Notes under the pieces: model-generated
Seen by the model: the letters and a program-made list of their open reading frames with translations, nothing else
Database searches by the model: none
What the model was told of the DNA's origin: nothing
Assembly (NCBI GenBank): GCA_918807975.1
Contig: OU964934.1
Span: 9,486,001-9,550,000 of the forward strand
Direction of reading: 5' to 3'
DNA from: Aplidium turbinatum
Taxonomy: Eukaryota; Chordata; Ascidiacea; Aplousobranchia; Polyclinidae
Length of the DNA: 64,000 nucleotides
Program-made: the position numbers and the translations under genes
In this document: one piece after another, positions 22,338 to 35,500 of the stretch
Layout: each line of letters starts with the position of its first letter
Position numbering within the stretch: position 1 is the first letter of the stretch

Positions 22338-25300
22338 CAGTGATTCTCAATGTGGTCCACTTGGAATTTTTACTGGTCCACAGAGAAAGTTTGTGGTCCA
22401 CAGATTGGACATCAATAGCAGAGGAATTATCGGATAAAACAACAAATTTATCAAATTTGACTTTTAATTTTATCTCAGAAACATGAAATCGATGCAGTCT
22501 TAATAGTTTTGTAAGTTGTTGCATTGAACCTACAATGTATATTAAAGTATATTGTGCCATAACTAGCCACGATTGCGCTACATGTGCATTGTGCATGATC
22601 ATCTGAAACATGATCAAATTGAAACTTCAAACTATACGGCACCACCTGTAGCAGATGCAGAGTGGTACGTGTTCACGTGCCACTTCCCTTCCAAAAACAT
22701 AAAATTTTCTACGTTTTTGCAAAAATTTTCAGGTCGCTCAATCCTATCTTATTTACCCAACGAGTGGCATTGAGAACGCATGGCTCAGCAGCGGAAAATT
22801 TCAACAAATAAGATTTTAAATCCTTGTGAATAGTTGTAAAAAAAGCACATTCAAAACGCAACTTCAATGTTAAATCAAAACTTATCATTCAAACTTTTAG
22901 AGAAATCCAGTTTCAGTTTGATGGGTTTGGCCAACCACTAGGTGAATATCTCGATCGGGAATAGTCTTGATAAAAAAAAATATTGGGTCTAAAAACGCAC
23001 AAAAAGTGCTTAAAACAAAGTTAAAGTTGTCATAATTTTTGGGGCAAGCCCTCAGATTTCTTGTTACAATAGTTCCTTTTCGGATCTAAACTTTTCATTG
23101 TTTATTTGATCTTGTGAATTTTGATTCTTTGAAATATCTGGTGGGCCCTCCCTAATTTTTTTTAGATTGGCTAATGGACTCCACTAGGAGGTTTAGCTTC
23201 TTCGTCGTATGAGCTGTTCTTCTGAACTATATGTTTGGGCATGATGTCATCAGCCACTCGACAGTCTCGTGATCCAGGGCCTTCAGTTCAGGCGCTCCAT
23301 GTGGTGGTTGATGGATTGGGCAGTCATGGACGACATGATCTACTGTCTGGTCTGTGGCGCCACATTCGCATCCCGGTGAGGGAGCCAGGCCCCATTTGCA
23401 CATGTCTGAACGAAAGCGACCGACGCCGGTTCGTAGGCGGTTAAGCCGGACCCACGCAAGTCTTGCGAGGGACATTCCCGGAGGGTGGGGATCGACGTCG
23501 GGTAGGAAATCACGGAGTCGGGAGGTGTTGTTTTGCCACTCCATGTTCCATGTGTAGTTCGTCCAGTGTGCCGCACTTATTCCAAGATCTTCAACGTTGT
23601 TCAGAAGCTGTCGTGCGGCGGGCACAAATGGGCGTCTTGATTTCAGTCGCTGTTGTCCTCCAGGTAGGCGCTGGAACGTACTGTGGAAGAGGTGGTCGGG
23701 GTCCAGTGCGCGACGAGCAAGGGAAATCATGGCTCCTTTACGGCGAAGCTCAGCAGGTTGGATGCCTGCAAGCATGGGAAGGCAGTCCGTTGGAGTGGGA
23801 CGCAGGCATCCAGTCACAGTGCGTAGTGCGTCATTGATGGCGGTGTCAATGTGGCGGGTGTGAGAGCTGCGGCACCACACTGGTGCGCAGTACTCAGCGG
23901 TAGAATGGACAAGAGCCAAGGTAGCTGTGCGAAGGGTTTTCGCATCAGCTCCCCAGCCGGAACCCGCCAGCCGCCTCAAAAATGCAACGCGCGCAGATAG
24001 TTTTTTGCGCAGTGACTCCAGGTGTCATCGGTACGTGAGTGACCTGTCCAGGGTTACGCCGAGGTAGGTGGGTTCGGCGCAGTAGGGGAGGTGTTCGTCA
24101 TCGGTGGTAATGTTGATCTCACGTTTTGCTTCCTTGTTGTTTAGGTGGAAGGCCGCCGACACTGTCTTTGCCTTGCTGAGCTGTAGCTTCCATTTCTGGA
24201 GATATGTTGATATAGTTGACATGTCCTGGCTTAGGTTCCTCTCCATTGACTGCCAATCTCCGGCTGGATGCAGGAGAGCCAGATCGTCTGCATAAGCATA
24301 CTTCCTGGAGATGGTGTCAGGCAGGTCATAGATGTAAGTGTTAAAGAGGAGGGGAGCCAGAACAGAGCCCTGTGGGACGCCGTTCCTGAGTCGACGTAGT
24401 CTACTTTGTCGGCCGCTACCGGTGGAAAGGGTAAAGCTGCGGTTTTGCACAAGTTCCATAATCATATGGACCACGTGCCTGTCAGGAAGGGACGGAGTAG
24501 TTTGCAGGTAAGGCCGCTGTGCCATACAGTGTCGTAGGCAGCCGTGAGATCGACAAACACGGCGCCAGCCTTCTTTTTTGCCGAGAAGCTGTCCTCGATG
24601 TCTTGGGTAATCAGAGTGACCTGGTCTACAGTTGATCTTCCGTGGCGAAAGCCGGCTTGTTCCCGAGGGAGCTGAGGGTCTATTATCGGTTCGACACAGG
24701 CGTAGATAAGTCTTTCGAGTATTTTGAAGGGGATACAGAGCAGAGAGATGGGGCGATAGCTCTTCGGATCCCCTGGGGGCTTCTTCGGCTTTGGGACTGC
24801 AACCACTAGGGCTCTTCTCCAGATTCTTGGGATGCGCAGGTGACGCAAGCAGCAGGAAAGGAATTCTTTTAACCAGGACCTCATAGAGGGGGCAGCTTGG
24901 AGTATTAGTTCCGGGCATAGGTGGTCAAGGCCCGGGGATTTGCCTGGCTTTAGGTGCTGGAGGGCGGAGGCAAATTCTTCTGGGGTAAACTCACCAGAGA
25001 TGTTGCCCTCGACAGGTGTTGGGACCTTCCAGAGGTCCGTCATTTCCTTGAGGACGGACTTGTCTGATTCACGGTCTCTCGTTCTGTGCACTCCATTTTT
25101 CACAAGTTGTGAGGCGATGGCATTTGCTGAAATGGGGCATTGGCGACGAGAGGCACGTGATCTGCCAGTGAGGTTGTTGAGTGTACTCCAAGCTGTGCGG
25201 CTGGAGTGCGTGAAGTCGATTGAGTCTATGGCTTCTGTCCAGCGCTTCTTCCTCTTTGAATCCAATCTTGCCAGCAGGGCTGTTGCTGAGTTGGTGGTGG

Positions 25301-25853
25301 CGGTACCCTGGGGGAAACGGAAGAAGTCGCGGTAAAGCCTGTCGCACTCCACATCCCAGCAAGGTATGTAGTTTTTCCGTCGACCTCGCGGGATGGAGTC
25401 TTTTGCCGCAGATATGATTGCATCACAGAAGTCCTGGTAGGCTTCATCCACTTTGATGGTGTGTGGGGATGGGAGGTACTGCGTAGCTTCGTTTGTGAGG
25501 AAGCTGTAGTATTCCCAATCGGCCTTTCTGAAGTTCCATCGCTTGACAGGCTTGCTCGGAGGTTTAGCTGTCTTTGTTTTCATCATCCGGTCTTTGTTTT
25601 CATCAAAGAGCAGCCGGTCTTTGTTTTCATCATCCATGACGCGCAGACCTTCCACTCCGTAAGGTGGCTTGAAGATGGTAAAGGTGCTGTAGTGCTGTAG
25701 TAATGGCAAAGGACTGACATTGGAGTTCGTTGACCTATGTGCAACACGGTTTTGACAAATGGCTTTCTTGGGGTTTCGGAAAAACAAAGTGGTCCATGGG
25801 ATTATTTTTTCTTAAAAAAAGGTCTATGGGACAAAAAAGGTTGAGACCCACAG
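22338..25853. mobile_element. Old hAT (Charlie-like) element, split by a LINE insertion
   Basis: The left end CAGTGATTCTCAATGTGGTC is followed by repeated 'TGGTCCACAG' words. The right end has 'GGTCTATGGGACAAAA' and 'GGTTGAGACCCACAG'. These are the usual termini of hAT/Charlie elements (CAGTGGTTCTCAA... and its inverse). Flanks GTCTTAGG and TCTTCCAA do not give a clean 8-bp duplication. The interior left of the LINE (22400-23190) has no intact transposase frame. Confidence 0.6.
23197..25705 (-). mobile_element. LINE (Jockey/I-like non-LTR retrotransposon), RT part
   Basis: Minus-strand ORF2 remains. From 25787 to 24462 one frame gives the end of the endonuclease linker, then 'KSPGLDHLCPELI', 'SYRPISLLCIPFKILERLI', 'QAGFRHGRSTVDQV' and 'AVFVDLTAAYDTVWHSGL', that is RT motifs 0 to A. 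From 24918 to 23227 a second frame gives 'RNGVPQGSVLAPLLFNTYI', the catalytic 'YAYADDLAL', 'YLGVTLDRSLTY', thumb sequence and a C-terminal CxC-H-C knuckle ('CECGATDQTVDHVVHDCP'). The frames change near 24480. One in-frame UGA lies at about 24025-24027 (after 'LTYR'). The apurinic endonuclease is missing, so the copy is 5' truncated. Right boundary uncertain. The 3' tail is CGACGAAGAAG. Clade assignment is tentative. Confidence 0.85.
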
Positions 25854-25984
25854 TCTTCCAAGGTTTATTTGGGAGACTTAGAAATACGAAGGTTAAGCAA
25901 AGATTACACAGAAACTCAACAGACAGCAGCCTCTAGCCAAACAAAAGAACCGCATTAAACAACGGATCACTGACTTCAACCGTT

Positions 25985-26215
25985 GCTTCAACACCATTCG
26001 TCATCAATCAATCAATGTTTTATTTGTCAGTAACTGGAACATAGGTACATGTTTGAAATATGCAAGCAATAATATACATAGGTACACAATGCAAAAGTCA
26101 CACAAGCTCCCATACCGACAGGGAGACAACGAGACGACCATACGGTCTACTAGTCAATTGCCACCCTACGGAAATGACGATTTTGCCATTTAAAATACAA
26201 GAGAAAAATAAATAA
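25985..26215 (-). repeat. LINE/SINE 3' tail with (TTGA)n
   Basis: ATCAATCAATCAATGTTTTA at the left looks like the end of a CR1/L2-type element on the minus strand (...AAATAAAACATTGATTGATT). No coding frame in the body, so only a 3' fragment. Confidence 0.45.
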
Positions 26216-26521
26216 AACGTTCTCGCGCTTCAACATACGCAGTCATAGCACATGACTAGGAAACTGTCTTGCAACCATTAGTGCAAGTTGTTATTAGGCT
26301 ACCACAGCGAACTCGCAGCATCAGGCTCAAACAGGTCGTTAATATCTACATTGTGAAGTAAAAAGATTATACTCCTACTGTTAGAAAAATGCAAGAAAAT
26401 AGTTTCTTTTTCCATTTCACCTCTCTCTGCTATGACGTCACAATATTTCATGTGAGAATTGCATGGAATTCAAAAATATTTCTCAATAAATCAATTTGAT
26501 AATTATATGAAACACACAAAA

Positions 26522-29500
26522 ATGAAGCTAACGTCACTGGACATTTTGTTGTTCTCATTTGCTACAATGCTTGTTGAAGCGAACCGTTTCGACACCACTG
26601 ATTTTGAAAATGAAACTTTTGATATTCGATTTGCTAGATTGTTGAATGACAATGACTTTGGTAAGTTAAATAACCAAAAATGACCAGACTTTTGTTAAGT
26701 TGCGTGAAAATGGTGATATAAAAGACAACAGTTAATTTTACTGGGTTAAAACGCACAAAAACATGAATTGAACACCTGTTCAAAGTATAGACTACGTTTT
26801 TAATTTTCTTTTAATGTATTAAAACGTAAATTCAAAAAAACATGTATCAACGGGTTTTAAGTACTGTAATTGTTATAAACAAAAATTAACTTCAAGTGCT
26901 CCACCTCTTTCTATCAAACGTAATCTTGAATTTGACTAAATTTGATTTGAATTCCGTTTCAAAGTCATTTTTCTTTTTGTAGACGCTTATGCAAAGTCAA
27001 AAAGAGTGAAAAAAGATGAACATTCAGATGACTTTGTTCTTGCCCCAGATGTTCTCTTTTTATTTCAGCGCTCAGGTGTTTCGGTACTGAAATAACTTAA
27101 CTTTGTTAATGGTAAAGTTTATGACCTCTAGAAATCCTCTTATACTTAAACATCAGGTGTTTACTGAATAAAAAAACTTTTAAATTTGTTTTAAACAAAT
27201 AACAACAACACTGCGTTTTATTAATATCAGGCATCCGATTTCGGATTTATAAAGAAGTTTGTCGGCCAAAGCGTTTATTGTTTGAGGAAGATTGGAGCAA
27301 AGGAAGAAGACGGAAGTAGGCTCGGCATGACACTCTTTACCCACAAAGCAAGGCATCTTGTGGACTTTGAAAGTTGCTGTGGAAGCAATCGAACAACATT
27401 GTTGAAAATGGTCGACAAATCATCGATGTATGACCAAACCATAGTTGGCAAGATAAGAGCTGGAGATCATAGTTTTGTCACACCTCATAACATCAACATA
27501 AAGTCCGCTTTCCGTGTGATACAAGGTAGCAAAATTAAGTTTTATCACTCAAATGTGCTGCAGTGACGATCGGTGAGGGAAAGCAAGGAAAGCAGTGCTT
27601 ACCTGAGCGAAAACTATGCAAAGTATAATGATTGAATTCTAGGTTTAACTTATTATTTTTATCATGTCTATTTTAACTTGAAAATTACTGTATTCGTGAC
27701 TAGAATTACTCGTAATGCTAGTGAGTAGTCTAAATCCTCACCAAACCGCATGTCTTGCCTATAAATGCCAATTAACGCAAACGCTTCTGTCAGAAACAAT
27801 CACTGAGGCTCCAAGGTAAGCAACTATCAAACTTGCTTACCCAAATTCAAAAATGTCAAAAAACGCCTTCGTTTTATCCAATCATCACTCGTTTTGCAAA
27901 ACGTCACCAGCTGCTTAGCCAATCAGATGTGTTATGGTGAGACCAGGTGAGTCTTGCTTTCCCAGTGACGTCAATGCATACATTCGCTAGAGCGGCTAGA
28001 CTAACTCGTCAGAATGGTGCTCGTCACGGTACACCGCACAAGCATCATAATGCCGAAATAATTGTTGCTGTTTTTTGATGTCTCCTCGCCATGTACTGTA
28101 CTTTAGCCTACTAGCTTTCATAGTCATGCCTTTGCCCTTTTTACAGCATTGATATAACGTTACTTCGCCAATGAACGTTCAGGTGCGGATGCAATATTTA
28201 GTTCGTTAAGCTTCTATATGCAGGAGGCAAACTTATCCAGCTTTTTGTACAAATTGCTTGCGGTTGTAATGTTTAGACCTAAGTGTTAGTTTTTGTAGTG
28301 TAGGCCTAACTGAATATCTCAGAATGAATATTCATGACGAATTAAATATTTAGACAACTATTATTCCATGTCTAACACTGGATTTTGGTCCTGCAACGTT
28401 AAAATTAAGATTGTTCATGACTTCTAAACATTAAATGGATGTATGATCACGACAAAGGCGAAGCACAATTTGACAGATTTTTATGTTTGATTTGTTTTGA
28501 AAATGCTCTCAGAGCGCACCAAATTGGAAGTGTTTTTCAAAAATTTCTGGGGGAGGCCCCCCAGACCCCCCGCTGGAAGTGTTGCCTTCGGCAACACGCC
28601 TTCGGGCTTCGCCCGACGGTTACGCCCTTCGTGCCTAGGCCTACTACCTTGCTGCAGCATATTTACAAGTTGCTTTCCCAACGGTTTAAGCCACCGAACG
28701 TCACTGATGTGCTGTAAGATCAAACAAGTGTCTAAAGTAAACTAATCGTAGCCTTTTGGCTTGGTTGTAAACATGAGCTGCGCGCGATTCAACTAGGACA
28801 GTTACTGATTTTTACATTTTTTCAAGCTATGATTGCCAGTTGCATAAGAAGACTTATCTGTCCGTCTTCTGATCGCATGCTCAGCTAGCATATAAAATGT
28901 ATAGTAAAATCGACCAGGTACAGAGTTTGCTTACCTTTAACAGGAAAATAAGTTCAATGAGCTTGCAGAATTCAATTGTATCTTGCTTCTAGAAGATATA
29001 TAAAGTTTTTACCTTTTTCGCATTCAGAAAATTAAGAAAGCAAATTCACTTTGTTTGTGATGTTGCAAGTCTAGGAAAGTATCTCAGAAAAGAAATTGCG
29101 ATGCAAAAACCAACTTTAATCATCTTCGTTGCAAACTTTCAAACGCCTTACCAAAGCTTTCGCTTGTTCCTGGAGGCAGTATCAGACATAGAGTCATGCA
29201 AAAGCGCGGGAGCATGGGTAGCTGTGATTATTGTGGACCCGCAAGCAAACAGGTGAGACTAATTTGAAAAGGTAAAGTTTGTTTACGATTTTATATTTTA
29301 ACGTTTCTTTCTTTTCATTTTTGGTTTAACGTTTCAACTACGCAATGTTTCATGAAAAAATTTGTTAAAAGTTTTCCTGCGAAGTCACATTTTATGTTGT
29401 TCAGCCTTCAGTTTATCACTGTAACATTTCCTGTCAGTATAAAAGCAATGAAGTCTTATTGGACCTTTTATATTCCTTTACTTCATAGCTTTGAAAGTCC

Positions 29501-32500
29501 GTTAGCGTACTTTGTTCAACACTATCTATATCTAGATCTACTTACTACTTTATCTGACGTACTTAAAATTTTCTCCTGTTTATTGCATCAATTTTAAGAC
29601 AACCTCGTCTTCAAGATAGCGATCTGCGGCTCTCACGGGACGCACTGAACATGATGCGGACAAAGAATGGAAGGGAGTCCATTTTATTTAATCATATCAG
29701 GTAAGAAAAAACCCCAAGACAACATATGCCTTTTATTTGTTAGGTCTACGGTATTTCCGAAAATGAATATTACAAAGGTTGCCAGCTCACCCTTCCTATG
29801 CATCAAAACACAACCAGAACCAGAGATGTACGTATACGCCGCATACTTGCGGCGTAGACTTTTTGTTTACGCTAACGCTTGCGGCCACATTTTTTTGGAT
29901 AGTTTGCGCTTGAGGCTACGCCGTAAAGTTTTCGCGGTGTTTTAGCGCATAGCGTCAACGCATACTTTTTAATGTATTTTTTTCGCTACAACACGCCAAT
30001 ATGCTGCAGTTAAAAGAATGTTTTCAATGGGCAAAGACATATTGGAATCAAAACACAGCAAAATGTCAGATGAACACTTTCAGATGCTTGTGTTTCTTCG
30101 TGAAAATTCAAAATAAAACTTGTTTGTTTCGAGTGGTTTATACCGTGTGAATGTTTGGCACCTAGCAAACAAAATTAGTTTACGCTAGTGTATGCGCTGA
30201 CGCTGACGCCGCCAACTTTTTTTACAAGTTGCGTTGACGCATACGGCGTATGGTTTTTTGAACGTTTGCGTTAACGCTGACGGCGTCCATATTTTTTGTA
30301 TGCGCGTACATCACTGACCAGAACAATAACAAACATAAATCTCTCTAAAACAATTTTAAGGTCTAAGCTACTTTCCTTTCTTTCTGAAACGCTTTATTCG
30401 AATAAATATGATTCTTATGATACGAGTAACCAGGGCTGGATTTCAGCCGGAACGGTCCGGAACGCCGCTCAGGAAGCTCGATCAAAAAGTTGACTTGTCC
30501 GGAACGGCGTTCCGGAAGCTCAAATATTTTATGCTCTTATTATGCTTTGCCCTGTTCAGAGTAGCGTTAAGATGGTGTTCGTAATTTGTATCATTCATTT
30601 AATCTGTTATTGTGCAACCTTGAGGCAGCTTGACTGTCCTAGCGCCACACCCTGACGTTTACACTCGATATTTTATTGAGCCACCTTATTACGTCGCAAT
30701 TAGTTTTTCAAGTATTTTTCCACTTTTCTTACTGATTGTTTCCCGCTGCTTAGCACCACTCTTAGTATGCATTGCCCTATTCAGAGTAGCCTTGTATGTC
30801 TAAGCAGTCGTGGTATCAATTACAAAAATAGCCCACCAATCACTCCCCGCATCTTCTATCATCACTTAGGAAATTCCATCCAAGATCGCTTGTTGAATTC
30901 AACAGACTCGTCATTTATTAACGCCTGCAAAATACTTGATCCAACTGCTTGGCCAGAAGACACAGTATAATGACACACGGAGAAAATAAAATCATTGAAG
31001 TGGCAAAGAGATTGCGCTTAGATGAACGCGAAGCTTGAGGGAACTTCGTGAACATGTAACTACGAAAAAAAGATCCCAGATTTTTCAAAACTTGATAACG
31101 TCACTAAAATCCATTCCAATTTAATCGAGCGAGGGTGAGCGCGGATTTTCACAAATGAACCTCATACTGACATCTGACCGTGTTTCTCTACACACTATGT
31201 AACTGTTTCAAGTTTACTCTTTATAAGAATGGTCAGTCCTCCACTGAGAAAGTTGAATATCTTGAAAAATTGTGGAACGTGTTGTAATTTGTTGTGTTAT
31301 GGTTTCACTAAAATACGAATATTTGCATTGAACAACGTTATATCATCTATGGACTATGATACTTACTTCAGAAACGTTTTAAACACGTACATCAAGTGTG
31401 TTGTTTTAAAATCTTATAAGGATATAATTCTGAATCTCTTCCACGGCACCTAGCGCATTAGGAAAGTAAAAAAAATAGCGCTCCGGAAGCTAATCTTCTG
31501 GAAATCCACCATTGAGAGTAACTATTTTAGCAACTCTAACACTGCTTTTACTTTTGATGGGATTTTTTGCTTACAGGCCGAGCAAAAACTATGTCTTGCA
31601 AGACCATGTTGATTTCATAAGGAAACTAGACAAAGTGCAGAGAAATTTTCTTTTCCGAGTTGAAGATCTTCATCGCGAGCGCGCTGCTGGAAAACCACTT
31701 GAGTATAATCAGCTGGCACTGCTTTACGCTAAAGTATAAGATTGTACATCAGTTTAAAAATTATTACAAAGGCAGCTGCTTCGAACAGGTTTCTACCCAC
31801 AGAAAAAAAATCAAGTTTAAATTTTTAAAAGCCTTTTATTAGTTTTTCTATCAAACAACAAGTTTCTGAAAACTCCACCAAGGTTTAAACAACTTAAAAA
31901 CATTTTTAATTTTGCGAACTATATTTATTTGAACTTTATATTTAATTTTGACAAACTATCTTTGCTTGAGCATAACAGAACTAACGGTTTTACAAGGAAA
32001 TGCCCAACAACAATCAAGCTGTTTCCTAATCATCAAATTTTTGTGCATGGCCTGCTCTTTGAATAATGCAAATAATGTTTTTTTGGTGTCGACCATACCA
32101 GAGTCAACTTTGTTATTTGACGACGATTTGATGCTTTTTAACATGAATTTACATTTTATGTCAAACATTTTGTGGAAAGGTTCTTGCAAGTCACAGAGAC
32201 GACGGTTTCAAGATAAACTATTACGCAGACCTGGTTCGCCACCCTGTGTTCACCTCTGTGAAAAGACTTCTAACTAAACCAACCTCTTGGTTTGGAGGTA
32301 CGCAAACGTTTCTGTATCATAACCAAATGGGGGTTTAATTAAGTGAACGTGTGATTAAAAATAGACTTTGCTAAGTAGGCAGTGTTGCGTTCGTGTTGAT
32401 TCCAAGCGTGGTTCAAAGAACCATTATTTTCAGTGGTTGAGGATTTAGATGTGGATGGAAACTCAAAAAGCCAATCTTTGTGTCTAACGTCAGGCAAGCG

Positions 32501-35500
32501 ATTTAGTTGCTTGACAAAGACGCAACCGCGTTCTCTTGGTAACTATCAAGCCGACGCCTTTTCGAAATCCATGCAGACTCTCCTCTTTACTGAACTCCAC
32601 AACCGACAATTGCGGTGTTATGTTTAACCAACGCTAGAGACATTGTCGGTTTGTCGTTCAGTCAGAGCAAGATTTTGTGTCTTTGCAAACATTTAGATGA
32701 AAAGTTTAAATCAAACACAAAGTTGTATTTCCACGTCTTTCTGTCCACAATACTTAAAGTAAAATCATTAACCGTTAACCTCACGGCCTCCAATTAAAAA
32801 TTAAGTAATTTATTTATACTACTTGCCCGTTAAGATCATCATCATCATCATCATCATCATAATCCATCGTCGGTTTGTTCCCCACTAGTGAGGGTGGCCG
32901 ATTGTTTCCGCGCAGCAATTGTTTTAATCCCTTTTTTCCATTTCACCCTGTCCCTTGCATCTTCCTCCTTCAGTCCGACTTTTTTAAACTCATCCTTCAC
33001 TTGTTGTTTCCACGTTCTTCTTGGACGACCGCGTTTCCTCTTCCCATCCACCTTTAGATCTAGTGCCTTTCTAAGAAAACTTCCTTCCTCCCTCCTTATC
33101 ACATGTCCATACCATCTTACTCCATTTGCCCTTGCCAGTTGGTCTATGGTCTCTCTCATCTCTAGCATATCCAGCAATTCTTCAGTCCTTTTTTTCCTTC
33201 TCGTTGTCACCCCACACATTGCTCTCACCATTGACCTTTCCGTTCTTCTCAGGATTGCCAGTTCACTCTCTCTCAATACCCATGTCTCGCTACCATATAG
33301 CATTGCAGGCCGCACACAGCTCCGATATACTTTTCCTTTCATCCTTAGTGAAAATTTTCTGCCATGCAACATTTCCTCACGTTCCCTGAACTTTGCCCAG
33401 CCCAATCTTGCCCTTGTTGTCACCGCTGCTTCACATCCACCACTTCCATTTATCCGATCACCCAGATAAATGTACTCAGTTGCGCCTCTATACGGCTGCA
33501 TTGACACTGTCTGCTTTGTAAAGCGCTGAGGAGCAACGCATTCTGCGATGGATACAGCGCTATATAAAAACTAACATTATTATTATTATTATTATAACAG
33601 AAGTTTGTCACTGTTTCGATGCCAAGGCAGAACTCATCATCATAGCCTTCCACTTCATTCCTTCCTTTACTGCATTTCCCACAAACAAAACACTTCGCCA
33701 ATCTTGTTGCGGCTCTCTTGACATTAGCACATCTTGCATGTACCCACTTTCCACATTCCTTGCATTGCATTGAATTTCTATCACTCTCTTGCCACATATT
33801 TCACAGGGATCTACTTTGTTCTCAACAACTGTTCCTTCTGCTCCACTCACCATCACTTTTGTTTTTTCAAGATTCACCTTCATACCCTTGGTTTCAAATG
33901 CTTCTTTCCATTTCTCAAACTTTCTCTCCAGTCCCTCCATACTATTACTTGTCAAGACCAGGTCGTCTGCATACAAAATTTCATTCAATAAGCCCTCCCT
34001 CACTCCTTCAGTTACAACGCTAACCACAATAGCAAATATCAGAGGTGACAAAACTGATCCTTGGTGTACACCAACCTTCACAAAAAACTCGTTTGAATAA
34101 TTTGATCCAACTCTCACTTTTGTTCTTGCATCCTCATACATAGACATCACAGCTCTCACTAATACCTCCGGTATATCTCTTTTCCTCATTGCTCACTCCA
34201 TCACTTTCCTTGGTACTCTGTCAGATGCCTTTTCTAAGTCGACGAAACACATATATAGTTTTCTCTGCTTCTCTCGGTATTCCTCTTGTATTCTTCTCAC
34301 TATAAACAGAGCATCCACTGTACCTTTTCCTGGCATAAATCCAAACTGCATATCATTTAATTTCACCAATGTTCTCAACCTCTTTTCTAGTATTCGCTCC
34401 ACAATTTTCATTCCATGCTCTAGTAGTTTTACACCTCTATATGCACTGCAACTTCTCACATCCCCTTTTCTCTTGAACAGTGGAACAACAGTACTATGCT
34501 TCCACTCCTCCGGCATTCCCTCTCCATCTAATACCCTTTGGCTAAGTTGTAGCATTACTTCAATTCCCAACTCTCCACTTGCTTTTATCATCTCTACGCT
34601 CACTTCTGATGGACCGGCTGCTTTTTGCAGTTTCATTTGCCCCATTGCCTCCACCACTTCATCACGAGTAACCTTTCCCATTGGACCCTCCACCAGATCA
34701 ACCTCTGTCATATGATCCCATACATTCTCCTTATTCATAACATTTTCCATATGTTCCTTCCACACTTCTCATCTGCTTTCCGGGCTGAAATGCAACTTTC
34801 CATCTCCACTCCTTATACATCTTCCCCCTACAATATCTTTCCCATCCTTTTTCATTTGCTTTATGAGTCTAAATACTTTGTTTTGGCTTTCCCCCATTTT
34901 ATTACGTTCCTCCTCAGCACCATTCTTCATAGCTCTTGCAACAACCCTCTTCGCCTTCTTTTTCATACTCTTATACTTCTTTTTATTCTCTTCTGACCCA
35001 TTTTTGCGCCACTGCTTGTATGCATCTCTTTTCTGTGAAATCGCATGCTTCACCTCTTCATCCCACCACCATGTGTCTCCACGATCCCTTCTCACTTTCT
35101 TTTTCCCACATACTTCATCACATGCTGCTAGGACACCTTTCTGAAATGAAGCCCACAAGTCCTGCGCACTCATGTTTACCAGCTCTTTTGCTCTTTTCAC
35201 AAACTTAATTCTCTTTTCTTTTTCCTCCAGTTTCCACACATTTCTCACAAAAACTCGTTCTTTCTTCACAATTTTCTTCACTTTTTTCATATTTAAGTCT
35301 CCTACTTCTAGTCTATGCTGCAACTTCCACGGAATTACTTTCACATTCTTCAAGTACTTTCTATGTTCCTGCCCAACCACAATAAAATCAATTTCCGACT
35401 CATGTCCTCCTGAGCTGTAAGTCACCTTCCTTTTCTCTTTCTTTTTAAACCATGTGTTGGCAATACAAAGTTTCCTTTCATCACAAAATTCAAGTAGCAT

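Noticed and set aside
29028-29074. Earlier acceptor (CATTCAG) for receptor exon 4
   Set aside because: It breaks the phase from exon 3. The acceptor GTCTAG at 29074 keeps the frame and gives a sensible vWA sequence.
32539-32797. Reading exon 7 of the receptor on to the stop at 32627, or the frame at 32615-32797
   Set aside because: A good donor (TTG|GTAACT at 32539) joins in phase to the CUB exon at 36458. The later frames have no domain signs.
32888-35420. Several long plus-strand open frames (Phe/Ser/Leu-rich)
   Set aside because: They are antisense shadows of the purine-rich RTE coding strand.
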